Positions 8,624 through 17,543 of a DNA stretch of 64,000 bases are shown here, piece by piece. Position 1 is the stretch's first letter. Every line of letters begins with the position of its first letter. Source of the stretch: Haloarcula limicola (GTDB lineage: Archaea > Halobacteriota > Halobacteria > Halobacteriales > Haloarculaceae). Position numbers and translations under genes: made by a program. The stretch spans positions 364,982-428,981 of the forward strand of contig NZ_WRXM01000002.1 of the NCBI RefSeq assembly GCF_010119205.1, written 5' to 3'. Below the pieces are notes generated by a model. The model did no database searches. It was given only the letters and a program-made list of their open reading frames with translations, and had not been told where the DNA came from.

Positions 8624-9541
8624 GTGGTGCTCTTCGACGTCCTGTTCGTCGGCGTCGCCGTCGTCGCGCTCTGGTTCGGGGCCGAGCAGTTCGTCACCGG
8701 GGCGAGTCGCCTCGCCCGGTGGCTGGGCGTCCCCGGCGTCGTCGTCGGCCTCACGGTCGTCGCGTTCGGAACCTCCGCGCCCGAGTTCGCCGTCACCATC
8801 GACGCGGCGCTGGCCGGCCAGTCGGACATCTCGGTGGCGAACGTCGTCGGCTCGAACGTCCTCAATCTCGGGTTCATCCTCGGCGGCGTCGCGCTGGCGC
8901 GAGCGCTGACCACCTCGCTGGTATTCGTCCGGCGAGACGCGCTACTGATGGTCGGATCGACGGCGCTCCTCCTGGCGCTCGTCCTCGACGGGCGGCTCGC
9001 CGCGGTCGAGGGAGCGGCGCTGTTCGGCTGTCTCGTGGCCTACCTCGCGTGGCTCGCCCGGAACGCGAGCGACGACGGCGTCGCCGCCGCGCCCGAGGCC
9101 GCCGGGCCGCTGGACGCGCTCCGACTGCTCGGCGGACTGGCGCTCGTGGTCGGCGGCGGGCATCTGCTCGTCGCCGCGGCCGTCGACATCGCCCGAACAG
9201 TGGGGATCTCCGAGTGGGCCATCGGTATTACCGTGGTCGCCGCCGGCACGTCGCTCCCGGAGTTCGTCACCTCGCTGGCGGCGGCTCGCCGGGGCCGGAC
9301 CGGCCTCTCGGCGGGCAATATCGTCGGGAGCTGTATCTTCAACGTCCTCGGCGTGCTCGGACTGGCCGCCGTGGTCCGACCGCTGACGGTCGCGCCCGTC
9401 GGCGTCGAGGGGACCGCGTGGCTACTGGGCGTGACGGTCCTCGTGACGGTGCTGTTCTACACTGAGACGGTGCTCTCGCGGCTGGAGGGCGGGTTGCTCG
9501 TCGCCCTCAACGCGGCCAACTGGGCGCTGAGCCTGACGTAG
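8624..9541 (+). CDS. Sodium/calcium exchanger family protein (CaCA, YrbG-like)
   Basis: The 305-aa membrane protein has the two inverted alpha repeats of the cation/Ca2+ antiporter family: 'VVAFGTSAPEF...NVVGSNVLNLG' near residues 45-88 and 'VVAAGTSLPEF...NIVGSCIFNVLG' near 203-245. Each repeat's GTS-PE motif provides Ca2+/Na+ ligands. About ten membrane segments are expected, as in archaeal NCX_Mj. It likely extrudes Ca2+ using the Na+ gradient. Start is GTG at 8624. It stands alone, divergent from nurA. Confidence 0.93.
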   Translation: MVLFDVLFVGVAVVALWFGAEQFVTGASRLARWLGVPGVVVGLTVVAFGTSAPEFAVTIDAALAGQSDISVANVVGSNVLNLGFILGGVALARALTTSLVFVRRDALLMVGSTALLLALVLDGRLAAVEGAALFGCLVAYLAWLARNASDDGVAAAPEAAGPLDALRLLGGLALVVGGGHLLVAAAVDIARTVGISEWAIGITVVAAGTSLPEFVTSLAAARRGRTGLSAGNIVGSCIFNVLGVLGLAAVVRPLTVAPVGVEGTAWLLGVTVLVTVLFYTETVLSRLEGGLLVALNAANWALSLT

Positions 9542-9934
9542 TCACTCCTTGCCCGACTCCTCGCGGAGGAGGCGCTCGATGGCCTCGGCGATCTCCTCGT
9601 AGGAGCTCATCGAGAGGCCGTCGGTGGTGATGAGCACGCCCTGTCGCTCCGTCGTCGCCCGGAGCAGGTAGCCGTTCTCGAAGGCCCGCACCGTGAACTT
9701 GTACTCCCCGAGCTCGGACTCCTGATAGGCGTTCTTCGTCTGCTTGTACCCCTGCCACTCGTGGCCGACGAAGTCGTTCAGGTCGGCGTCCTGCTCTAAG
9801 TCCTCCCGCAAGTACAGCTGCTCGAAGTTCGCCCGCGTGAAATAGGTCACGGAGCGCAGCGAGTCGCCGGTGGCCGTCCGCGCCGTCGTGACGATGCTGT
9901 CGGCCAGATCGTCCGAGAGGATGTTCCGCGTCAT
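9542..9934 (-). CDS. Haloarchaeal protein of unknown function (130 aa; DUF7522-like)
   Basis: A soluble alpha/beta protein starting 'MTRNILSDDLADSIVTTART', with 'SVTYFTRANFEQLYLRED' and a C-terminal helix. It recalls the haloarchaeal DUF7522 family, often seen as short stand-alone proteins, with no known activity. It ends right next to the stop of the exchanger gene (convergent, no spacing). ATG at 9934 is the natural start; the longer frame upstream is intergenic. Confidence 0.75.
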   Translation of the reverse strand: MTRNILSDDLADSIVTTARTATGDSLRSVTYFTRANFEQLYLREDLEQDADLNDFVGHEWQGYKQTKNAYQESELGEYKFTVRAFENGYLLRATTERQGVLITTDGLSMSSYEEIAEAIERLLREESGKE

Positions 9935-10089
9935 GCCCGTAGGGTGACCGCCCACCCTCTTAACCTCCGGGTTCGCGGCTATCGACCGCCGTCCCGGAGC
10001 GAGGCGTGTGCGAGCGGTTCGGGTCTCCGCCCGGCCGCGGCCGTTGAGGGACCGAAGGGCTATTACGCCGGTCACGCCACCCCTCCCGT

Positions 10090-11655
10090 ATGCAAGTCGG
10101 GCTGATCATCCTCGACGGCTGGGGCCTGAACTCGGATGACGGCGTCCGGGACGCCGTGGCCGCCGCCGAGACGCCGAACTTCGACCGGTACTGGGAGGAA
10201 GGTGCACACTCGACGCTGGAGACCCACGGCCGCCGGGTCGGCCTCCCGGAGGGCCAGATGGGTAACTCCGAGGTCGGCCACCTCAACATCGGGAGCGGTC
10301 GCGTCGTCAAGCAGGACTCGACGCGCATCAGCGACAGCATCGCCCGCTCGCGCGGGGAGCTGTCCGCCGAGGAGTACGGCGACGCGCAGGACCCGCCCTT
10401 CTTCGAGAACGAGACCATCCTCTCGGCGTTCGAATACGCAGAGGAACACGACGGCCGCGTGCACTTCATGGGGCTGGTCTCGGACGGCGGAGTCCACTCC
10501 TATCAGGACCACCTCCACGCGCTCATCGAACTGGCGGGCCAGCGCGGGACCGACGCCGTGACCCACGCCTTCACCGACGGCCGGGATACCTCGCCGACCG
10601 GCGGCGAGGACTACCTGGCCGAACTGGAGGCGCACGCGAACGAACACGGCACCGGCAACGTCGCCACCGTCACCGGGCGCTACTACGCGATGGACCGCGA
10701 CCAGAACTGGGACCGGACCCGACGGGCCTACGACGCGCTCGTCGACGGCGAGGGCGACCACTACGCGCCCGACCCCGTCTCGGCGGTCACCGAGTCGTAC
10801 GCGCGCGATACCACCGACGAGTTCGTCGAGCCGACCGTCGTCGGCGAGTACGAGGGGATGGAGGACGGCGACGCCGCGATCCTCTTCAACTTCCGCGCCG
10901 ACCGCGCCCGCCAGCTCACGCGGATGCTCGCCGACATCGACCCCGAGGACTGGGGCGGCGACACCTCGCCGCCGGACATCCACCTCGTGACGATGACCCA
11001 GTACGACGCGATGTTCGGCGTCCCGATGGCGTTCCCGCCGAACCAGCCCGAGGACGTCCTCGGCGAGGTGCTGGCCGAGGCCGGGAAGACCCAACTCCGC
11101 CTGGCCGAGTCCGAGAAGTATCCCCACGTCACCTACTTCCTGAACGGGGGTCGCGAGGTGGAGTTCGACGGCGAGGTCCGGCGCATCATCGAGAGCCCCG
11201 ACGTGCCGACCTACGACCAGCAGCCCGAGATGAGCGCCCCCGAGGTGACCGACACCGCGATCGAGCTCATCGAGTCGGACGACCCCGACGCGCTCGTGCT
11301 CAACTACGCCAACCCCGACATGGTCGGCCACACCGGCGACTTCGAGGCAGCCATCGAGGCCGTCGAGGCCGTCGACGAACAGCTCGGCCGGCTCGTCGAT
11401 GCGATCCGGGCCGCGGGCGGCCACGTCCTCATCTGCGCCGACCACGGCAACGCCGACGACCTCGGGACCGAAGACGACCCGTACACGGCCCACACCACTA
11501 ACCCCGTGCCGTTCGTCTACCTCTCGCCCGACGGCACCGCGGGCGGGAAGCAGGCTCGCGACGGCGGCACGCTCGCCGACCTCGCGCCGACGATGCTCGC
11601 GCTGATGAGCGTCGACCAGCCAACGGCGATGACGGGCACGTCGCTGGTGGAGTGA
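10090..11655 (+). CDS. gpmI: 2,3-bisphosphoglycerate-independent phosphoglycerate mutase
   Basis: The 521-aa length and alkaline-phosphatase-superfamily motifs fit iPGM. 'ILDGWG' carries the first metal-binding Asp, 'GQMGNSEVGHLNIG' the catalytic Ser, 'TDGRDTSP' belongs to the inserted phosphotransferase domain, 'NFRADRAR' is a substrate Arg motif, and 'YANPDMVGHTG' plus 'ADHGNADD' supply the second Mn site. It interconverts 3- and 2-phosphoglycerate in glycolysis and gluconeogenesis. It stands alone and converges on the PH-like gene. Confidence 0.97.
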   Translation: MQVGLIILDGWGLNSDDGVRDAVAAAETPNFDRYWEEGAHSTLETHGRRVGLPEGQMGNSEVGHLNIGSGRVVKQDSTRISDSIARSRGELSAEEYGDAQDPPFFENETILSAFEYAEEHDGRVHFMGLVSDGGVHSYQDHLHALIELAGQRGTDAVTHAFTDGRDTSPTGGEDYLAELEAHANEHGTGNVATVTGRYYAMDRDQNWDRTRRAYDALVDGEGDHYAPDPVSAVTESYARDTTDEFVEPTVVGEYEGMEDGDAAILFNFRADRARQLTRMLADIDPEDWGGDTSPPDIHLVTMTQYDAMFGVPMAFPPNQPEDVLGEVLAEAGKTQLRLAESEKYPHVTYFLNGGREVEFDGEVRRIIESPDVPTYDQQPEMSAPEVTDTAIELIESDDPDALVLNYANPDMVGHTGDFEAAIEAVEAVDEQLGRLVDAIRAAGGHVLICADHGNADDLGTEDDPYTAHTTNPVPFVYLSPDGTAGGKQARDGGTLADLAPTMLALMSVDQPTAMTGTSLVE

Positions 11656-12948
11656 TTACTCGCGCAGTTCGGCGTTGGCCTTCGCGAGCTCGTAGCGGAT
11701 CTTCAGCGGGTCGAAGTTCTCCACGAGCGCGTCGCGTTCCCGCTCGATAGCGAGGGCGTCGCCGGGCGGGAACTGCTCGGCGAGAGAGAGCGCCCGGTCG
11801 AAGTCCTCGCGGGCCGCGGAGAGCAGGTCGTACGCCGCCTCCTCGTTGTCGGCCTGCCACTCCCAGTCGCCCGCGGCGCGGCGCTCGCGGGCGAGCGTCA
11901 GCCGAGCGGTCACGAGGTCGTCGATGACCGCTTCGGTCTCGTCTCGAACCGTCCCCTCGTCGCCGTCGAAGCGCGCGTCCGCGGCGGTGACGAGCCGCGC
12001 GACCTCGCGGTAGGCGTCGAGCGCGTCTTCGAGCGCGGCCGCTCGGTCGGCGCTGTCCCGCAGCGAGATCGCTTCGTCGTGGAGGCCCCGCGCGCTTGCG
12101 AGCGGTCGGGCGGCGAGAGTCGCTGCGAAGTCGTCGGCCGCCGAGAGACCCTCCTGAGCCGGTCTGTCGTCCACGCCGTGGGCGGTGGCGGCGTCGGTCG
12201 CGTCCTGAAACCGGTCGCGGGCCGTCTCGACGCGGTCGCGGCTCGCCTCGAACTCCTCCTCGCCGAGCAGTCGCTCGGCCTCGGAGAGCAACTCCTCGCC
12301 CCGGCGGACGTAGCGGTCCCGGACGAGGCGATAGCAATCGGTCTCCAGTCGTTCGGTCCGTTCGACGACGCCGTCGATGGGGACGTCGTCGGCCCCCTCG
12401 CGGGCGGTTTCGAGCGCCGCTTCGGCGGCCGACCGCCGCTCGTCGAAGGTCGCCCAGTCCGCCGCGTCGAGGGCGTCGGCCAGCGCCCAGCAGTGCTCGT
12501 CGAGTTCGTCGAGCGCCTTCGTCACGTCGCCCCACCCCGCACAGGCGTCGGTGAGGAAGGTCTCGACGTCGTCGACGTCGGCCTCGCGGGCGGTGAACGA
12601 CCACGTCGCGCCGGCGACGGTCTCGAAGCGGAGGCTAGCGGTCAGCAGCTCCGTTGCGGCGGTGGCGTCGCGCACGTCGGCGTAGGGCAGCGACGCCGCG
12701 AAGTCGCCGTCGTGGTCGGCCGGGTCTCCGACCAGAAGGAGGATCCGTCGGTCAGTCAGGCCCGCGACGGCCCCGCAGTCCTCGGCCGGGCGAATCTGCG
12801 TGGTCGTCTCGTCGGTCCGTTCGACGCCGACGCGGCGGTTCGTCAAGACGTGAAACAGGCGCTCCTCGCCGCCCAGATACGCCGACAGCGGTCGCTCCGC
12901 GAGCAACTCGTCGACCGGCTTCCCACCGCCTGCGTCTCCGGGTACCAT
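11656..12948 (-). CDS. PH-like domain and coiled-coil protein, function unknown
   Basis: The 430-aa protein starts with a region resembling a bacterial PH (lipid/stress) domain: 'ERLFHVLTNRRVGVE' and 'AGLTDRRILLLVG', the 'T-R-R' strand pairs typical of short bacterial PH folds. The remaining ~270 residues are helical, acidic and rich in Ala/Glu/Asp/Arg heptads. No catalytic motif or membrane segment is seen. ATG at 12948 is preferred over an earlier start 18 codons upstream because the PH-like region begins shortly after it. Role unknown, perhaps stress-related scaffolding. Confidence 0.7.
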   Translation of the reverse strand: MVPGDAGGGKPVDELLAERPLSAYLGGEERLFHVLTNRRVGVERTDETTTQIRPAEDCGAVAGLTDRRILLLVGDPADHDGDFAASLPYADVRDATAATELLTASLRFETVAGATWSFTAREADVDDVETFLTDACAGWGDVTKALDELDEHCWALADALDAADWATFDERRSAAEAALETAREGADDVPIDGVVERTERLETDCYRLVRDRYVRRGEELLSEAERLLGEEEFEASRDRVETARDRFQDATDAATAHGVDDRPAQEGLSAADDFAATLAARPLASARGLHDEAISLRDSADRAAALEDALDAYREVARLVTAADARFDGDEGTVRDETEAVIDDLVTARLTLARERRAAGDWEWQADNEEAAYDLLSAAREDFDRALSLAEQFPPGDALAIERERDALVENFDPLKIRYELAKANAELRE

Positions 12949-13033
12949 CCTGTGTCCGGGCGCGAACCCGGGGTCGTCTGATAGTGAGACCGAGTACCAC
13001 AAGAAACGTAGGGTTCCGTCGCTCCGCCGGTCG

Positions 13034-13738
13034 CTATCGGGGGGTCTCCCGCTCGCCGTCCCGCTGGGAGAGATACCGAGGCGGGACGCGGTCGGTCGTG
13101 TACGTCGCTCGGCCGCGCCGGGTGACGGTGTGGCCGTCGGCCCGCATCGCGGCGGCGTCGACTCGCAGGACGACCGGGTCGTCGGCGTGACGGCGGCCCA
13201 CCTCCAGAGCGTCCTCGACGCTCCCCGAGAGATGGACCTGCTGTCGGTTCATCGGCTTCAGCCCCTCGTCGAGAATCGCGTCGAGGTTTCGGGGGGCCGT
13301 CCCGTGGTACAGCGTCGCCGGCACCGGGTCGTCCGTCGCGTCGAGCGTGACGTCGACGGAGTGGCCGTACGCCGCGCGGATCCGGTCGGCGTCGTCGCTT
13401 CTCGTCCCCGCTGCTTCGTCGCCCTGCGCGTCCACGCCGCCGGTGCGCTCGAATCGGCCCTTCGGGTCGGTCGCGACCACGGCCGCCAGCGCCTCTCGGT
13501 CGGCCCACCCGTATTTTCCTTCGACGGCAGTAGTGAGCGTGGCAAACGACGTCCACCCGGCGGCGTCCAGTTCGAGGCCGGCGTCCTCTGGAAAGTGGCG
13601 AAGCGCTCCGGAGACGAACTTCGAGAGCTGACGGCGGCGCTCGCCGCCGAGGACGAGTCGCCCTTCGGTTCCGCAGTCGGGACAGCTATTTCCTTCGAAG
13701 AAACCGTGGTCGTCACAGGTTCGGACGTCGTCGGGCAT
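13034..13738 (-). CDS. kptA: RNA 2'-phosphotransferase (Tpt1/KptA)
   Basis: The 234-aa protein begins with a zinc ribbon-like stretch ('CDDHGFF..NSCPDCG') common in haloarchaeal KptA. It continues with the enzyme proper: 'FVSGALRHFPED' (Arg-His), 'IRAAYGHSVDV' (catalytic His), 'LYHGTAPRN' and 'VHLSGSVEDAL'. KptA transfers an internal RNA 2'-phosphate to NAD+, giving ADP-ribose 1'',2''-cyclic phosphate. In archaea its biological substrate is unclear because tRNA ligation does not leave a 2'-phosphate. ATG at 13738 directly follows an in-frame GTG that was not used. Confidence 0.92.
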   Translation of the reverse strand: MPDDVRTCDDHGFFEGNSCPDCGTEGRLVLGGERRRQLSKFVSGALRHFPEDAGLELDAAGWTSFATLTTAVEGKYGWADREALAAVVATDPKGRFERTGGVDAQGDEAAGTRSDDADRIRAAYGHSVDVTLDATDDPVPATLYHGTAPRNLDAILDEGLKPMNRQQVHLSGSVEDALEVGRRHADDPVVLRVDAAAMRADGHTVTRRGRATYTTDRVPPRYLSQRDGERETPR

Positions 13739-13777
13739 CACCCGAGGGTGAGAGCGTGCGGCGGAAAAGCGGCACGT

Positions 13778-14647
13778 TCACCCGATGCGGAAGGAGAGGT
13801 CGAGCGCCGGCGCGGAGTGGGTCAGCGACCCCATCGAGATCACGTCGACGCCCGTCGCGGCGTAGTCGGGCACGTCGGCGACGGCGATGCCGCCGCTGGC
13901 CTCGGTGAGGGCCTCGCTCTCGGTGGCCGCGACGAGTTCGACCGCGCGCTCGGTCTCCGCGGGGGTCATGTTGTCCAGGAGGACGACATCCGCGCCGGCC
14001 TCGGCCGCTCTCGGGGCATCGTCGGGCGATTCGACCTCAACGTCGAGCCGCGTGGCGAAGGAAGCTCGCTGGCGGAAATGCGAGATAGCTCCGTCGAGGC
14101 CCATCTCCGCGACGTGGTTGTCCTTGACCATCACCATGTGCGAGAGGTCGAGTCGATGGGTGTCCCCGCCGGCGGCGGCGACGGCGCGCTTCTCGACGCC
14201 GCGCAGGCCGGGCGTCGTCTTCCGGGTGGCGGCGATGCGAACGCCGTCGGCGGCAGCGCTGCTCGCGGCATCGCCGCTCGCCCCTGACGAGTCCTCAGCG
14301 GCTTCGGCCTCGCGGGCGGCCTCGACCGCTCGCCGGGTCTTCGTGGCGATTCCCGACGCATGGCCGACGAGGTTGACCGCGACGCGCTCGCCGCGCAGCA
14401 CCTCGCGAGCTGGGCCGTCGACACGGAGGACCGCGTCGCCGACCTCGATTCGGTCGCCCTCGTCGACGGGGATTCGGACCTCACAGCCCAAATACTCGAA
14501 CACCGCGCGCGCGGCGTCGAGTCCCGCGACCGCGCCGCCCTCCTTGGCGACGAGGCGACCCTCGGTGTCGCCGGGCACCTGGTTCGTCACGTCGTGGTGG
14601 CCCACGTCCTCGCGGAGCCAGCGCTCCACGTCGCCGTCGGTGATCAT
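13778..14647 (-). CDS. nadC: Nicotinate-nucleotide pyrophosphorylase (carboxylating)
   Basis: The 289-aa protein is the last gene of nadA-nadB-nadC. It converts quinolinate and PRPP to nicotinate mononucleotide. Visible motifs are 'ERVAVNLVGHASGIAT', 'ATRKTTPGLR' (PRPP/quinolinate-binding Arg and Lys), 'HRLDLSHMVMVKDNH' and 'VEVESPDDA'. A Ser/Ala-rich insert follows 'VEAAREAEAAE' just before 'VRIAATRKT', lengthening a loop. The ATG overlaps the nadB stop by one base (TGATG at 14645-14649), so translation is probably coupled. Confidence 0.96.
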   Translation of the reverse strand: MITDGDVERWLREDVGHHDVTNQVPGDTEGRLVAKEGGAVAGLDAARAVFEYLGCEVRIPVDEGDRIEVGDAVLRVDGPAREVLRGERVAVNLVGHASGIATKTRRAVEAAREAEAAEDSSGASGDAASSAAADGVRIAATRKTTPGLRGVEKRAVAAAGGDTHRLDLSHMVMVKDNHVAEMGLDGAISHFRQRASFATRLDVEVESPDDAPRAAEAGADVVLLDNMTPAETERAVELVAATESEALTEASGGIAVADVPDYAATGVDVISMGSLTHSAPALDLSFRIG

Positions 14648-16164
14648 CAGTCGTCGGCCGGCGGTTCCGCCGGCTCCGTGACGAGGTTGTGCGTGCCGAC
14701 GCTCCGGTCGTTCTCGGCGGCGTGGCGCGCCACCAGCAGCGCGGTCACGCTGGCGTGGCGCAGTTCGTAGAGGGATCGGGACGTCCGAGTGCGGACGTAG
14801 GCGTCCACCTCGCCCTTGAGGCGGCGCAGCACCGCCATCGCGCGGCCGAGGTCGTCGGGATCCCGCTCGACGCCCAACCGCTCGTCCATCACGCGGCGCA
14901 GGCGGTGGAACTTATCGCGGGCGAACTTCTCGGGGAGGTCCGGGTCCCGCTCCAGGAGGTCCGGGGCGTCGATCCGCTCGACGCCGCGGCCGGCGGCGTC
15001 TTCGCCGGCGCGCAGGCCCCAGACTAGCCCTTCGAGCAGCGAGGTCGAGGCAAGGCGGTTCGCGCCGTGGACGCCGGTCCGGGAACACTCCCCGACGGCG
15101 TAGAGCCGGTCGAGACTCGTCCGGCCGAACTCGTCGACGGCGACGCCGCCACAGAGGAAGTGCTCGGCGGGCGCGACCGGAATCCCCCCCTCCCAGTCAA
15201 CGCCGTGGTCCGCACACCGCTCGGCGAGACCGGGGAACGCCGCGGCGAAGTCGAGCGGTGAGACGTCCAGCGTGACCTCACCGGTGGCCTCGCGTTCGGC
15301 CTTCACGGCGCGGGCGACCACGTCGCGGGGCGCGAGTTCCGCGTCGGCGTGGTAGTCGGGCATGAACCGCTCGCCGTCGCCGTTGCGGAGCAGGCCGCCC
15401 TCGCCGCGGACGGCCTCGCTGACGAGGAAGACGCCCGCGTCCTCATCCTCCTCCGGGATACAGACGGTGGGGTGGAACTGCACGTACTCCATGTCTTCGA
15501 CCTCGGCCCCGGCGAGGGCGGCCATGGCGATGCCGTCGCCGGTGGCGTCGTCGGGGTTGGTCGTCCGGCCGTACAGCTCGCCGATGCCGCCCGTCGCGAG
15601 GACGACGCTCCCGGCGTAGTGGGGCCGGACCTCGCCGTCGGATTCGAGCATCGCGCCGTGGACGCGGCCCTCGTGGCGAATCAGTTCGAGCGCGGCGGTG
15701 TCGTCGACGATCTCGACGCTCTCACGAGCGTCTAGGTAGTTCAGGAAAGGGACGTGGACGTGTTTCCCCGTCGCCGCGTCGACGTGGAGGATGCGGTCCT
15801 CGCTGTGGGCGGCCTCGCGGGTGTAGTCCGGGTCGTCGCCATTCCTGTCGAATTTGACGTCCAGCGTGTCGAACAGCACGTCCTCGACGGCCTCGTTGGC
15901 GTTCTCCACGAGAACGTCGACGGCGTCGGGGTCGGCGGTGCCGTCGCTTGCCGCGAGAATATCCGCTTTGAACTGCTCGGGGTCGTCACGCGAGACGGCG
16001 ATGCCGCCCTGGGCCCACCACGAGGACGCGCCCTCGGGACGGGTGGCCTTCGTGGCGAGGGTCACGTCGCTCCCCTCCCGAGCGGCTCCCACCGCCGCCG
16101 CCAGTCCGGCGATACCGGACCCGACGACGAGCACGTCCGACGTGTCGTCGTTCTGGTCCTTCAT
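14647..16164 (-). CDS. nadB: L-aspartate oxidase
   Basis: The 505-aa FAD flavoprotein oxidises L-aspartate to iminoaspartate for quinolinate synthesis. Motifs: 'VVGSGIAGLAAA' dinucleotide fold near residues 13-24, 'SSWWAQGGIAV', 'QFHPTV', the active-site region 'GGVAVDEFGRTSLDRLYAVGE' and 'GVHGANRLASTSLLEG', then a C-terminal three-helix domain. The nadA stop lies 2 bases upstream of this ATG. Starts further upstream would lie inside nadA and were rejected. Confidence 0.96.
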   Translation of the reverse strand: MKDQNDDTSDVLVVGSGIAGLAAAVGAAREGSDVTLATKATRPEGASSWWAQGGIAVSRDDPEQFKADILAASDGTADPDAVDVLVENANEAVEDVLFDTLDVKFDRNGDDPDYTREAAHSEDRILHVDAATGKHVHVPFLNYLDARESVEIVDDTAALELIRHEGRVHGAMLESDGEVRPHYAGSVVLATGGIGELYGRTTNPDDATGDGIAMAALAGAEVEDMEYVQFHPTVCIPEEDEDAGVFLVSEAVRGEGGLLRNGDGERFMPDYHADAELAPRDVVARAVKAEREATGEVTLDVSPLDFAAAFPGLAERCADHGVDWEGGIPVAPAEHFLCGGVAVDEFGRTSLDRLYAVGECSRTGVHGANRLASTSLLEGLVWGLRAGEDAAGRGVERIDAPDLLERDPDLPEKFARDKFHRLRRVMDERLGVERDPDDLGRAMAVLRRLKGEVDAYVRTRTSRSLYELRHASVTALLVARHAAENDRSVGTHNLVTEPAEPPADD

Positions 16165-16166
16165 AG

Positions 16167-17288
16167 CTAGATCTCCAGCATTCGGTCGAGCGCGACCTGC
16201 GCCAGTTCCTTCTCCTGGGGCGCGACCTCGACGACGTTGCGCTCGCGGCCCGCGACCAGCTCTTCGAGCACCCACGTGAGGTAGTTCGGGTCGATCTGGC
16301 GCATCGCGTTGCAGTCCATGCAGGCGTCGCCACAGAGCGGAATCACGTCGACCTCGGGGTGCCAGCGCTGCAGGTGCTGGGTGAGGTGAATCTCCGTGCC
16401 GATGGCCCACGTCTCGCCGGGGTCAGCGTTCTCGACCGTCTCGCAGATGGTCGCCGTCGACCCCACCACGTCGGCGGCCTCGACGACTTCGCGGCGGCAC
16501 TCGGGGTGGACGATGACGTTCGCGTCGGAGTCCTCCTCACGGATCGCCTCGACGTGGTCCGCGCCGAAGCGCTCGTGGACCTGACAGTACCCCTCCCAGA
16601 GGATGACGTCGTTCTCGACGGCCGCCGCGGCGTCGGTCCCCTCGGGGTTCCACGGGTCCCACTCGACGGTCTCGTCTTCGATGCCGAGTCGGTGGGCGGT
16701 GTTCTCGCCGAGGTGTTTATCCGGCAGGAACAGCACCTTATCGCCCCGCTCGAAGGCGTACTCGAAGGCCTCGTGCGCGTTCGAGGACGTACAGACCAGC
16801 CCGCCCTGTTCGGCGCAGAAGGCCTTCAGGTCGGCGTAGCTGTTCATGTACGTGATCGGGACGATGGTCTCGTCCGTCTCGGCGGTGAGCTCCGCCCACG
16901 CGGCGTCGACCTGCAGCGCTTCGGCCATCCCAGCCATCGGACAGGAGGCCTCCATCGACGGCAAGATTACGCTCTGGTCGTCGTCCGTGATGATGTCGGC
17001 GGACTCGGCCATGAACGTCACGCCGCCGAAGATAACGTAGTCGGCGTCGCTCTCGGCGGCCTCCACGGAGAGCTGGTAGGAGTCGCCGACGAAGTCGGCG
17101 TGGTCGACGATCTCCCGTCGCTGGTAGTTGTGGCCCAGGATGACCACGTCGTCACTCAGTGTTTCGAGCGCCGCCTCGATGCGCTCGGTTCGTTCGTCCT
17201 CCTCTAGCTCCCGGTAGGCCGGGGGCAGCTGTTCGAGGTTGTCGTATTTGAAGAGACTGAGGTCGGTTTCGAACTCAGCTGTTTCCAT
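16167..17288 (-). CDS. nadA: Quinolinate synthase (4Fe-4S)
   Basis: The 373-aa enzyme condenses iminoaspartate with dihydroxyacetone phosphate. Its three cluster cysteines are in 'EASCPMAG' (about C116), 'LVCTSSNAH' and 'CGDACMDCNAM'. It is the first gene of the nadABC operon. ATG at 17288 is chosen; a GTG three codons earlier is an alternative. The upstream region carries two perfect inverted repeats (17337-17361 and 17392-17412) that could bind a regulator of NAD synthesis. Confidence 0.96.
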   Translation of the reverse strand: METAEFETDLSLFKYDNLEQLPPAYRELEEDERTERIEAALETLSDDVVILGHNYQRREIVDHADFVGDSYQLSVEAAESDADYVIFGGVTFMAESADIITDDDQSVILPSMEASCPMAGMAEALQVDAAWAELTAETDETIVPITYMNSYADLKAFCAEQGGLVCTSSNAHEAFEYAFERGDKVLFLPDKHLGENTAHRLGIEDETVEWDPWNPEGTDAAAAVENDVILWEGYCQVHERFGADHVEAIREEDSDANVIVHPECRREVVEAADVVGSTATICETVENADPGETWAIGTEIHLTQHLQRWHPEVDVIPLCGDACMDCNAMRQIDPNYLTWVLEELVAGRERNVVEVAPQEKELAQVALDRMLEI

Positions 17289-17336
17289 TTCGGGCACGGT
17301 TAGGGTTCCTCTCGGTACGCGGATTTCGGACCACAG

Positions 17337-17361
17337 TATTGAAAAAATTTCGCCTTCAATA
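17337..17361. promoter_or_regulatory. Inverted repeat upstream of nadA (TATTGAA-N11-TTCAATA)
   Basis: Perfect 7-bp half-sites at 17337-17343 and 17355-17361, centred about 60 bases before the nadA start, in an AT-rich patch suited to a promoter on either strand. The spacing of half-site centres (18 bp) fits a dimeric repressor. No regulator gene is adjacent. Function inferred from position only. Confidence 0.45.
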
Positions 17362-17391
17362 CAACTCGATGGTGAGTATACAGAAACGAAC

Positions 17392-17412
17392 TGCCGAATT
17401 GTCGGTTCGGCA
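17392..17412. promoter_or_regulatory. Inverted repeat upstream of nadA (TGCCGAA-N7-TTCGGCA)
   Basis: Perfect 7-bp half-sites at 17392-17398 and 17406-17412, about 110 bases before the nadA start and 130 bases before phoD on the other strand. It could be an operator shared by the divergent genes. Its sequence differs from the other nearby palindrome, so two factors or two modes are possible. Confidence 0.4.
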
Positions 17413-17543
17413 AATATGATTTCGGGGAGAAGAAGAGATAGAACGACTCAATCGTGCGGAACGGAGCCGATAAGCCGTCCTTAGTGCGGTTCGGCGCTCG
17501 ATATTCTTCGGATTACTTAGTGGTTCTCAGTCGTCCGAGGCGT

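Noticed and set aside
10072..11493. A 473-aa frame antisense to gpmI
   Set aside because: Shadow of a highly conserved enzyme gene; composition is typical of reverse-complement translation.
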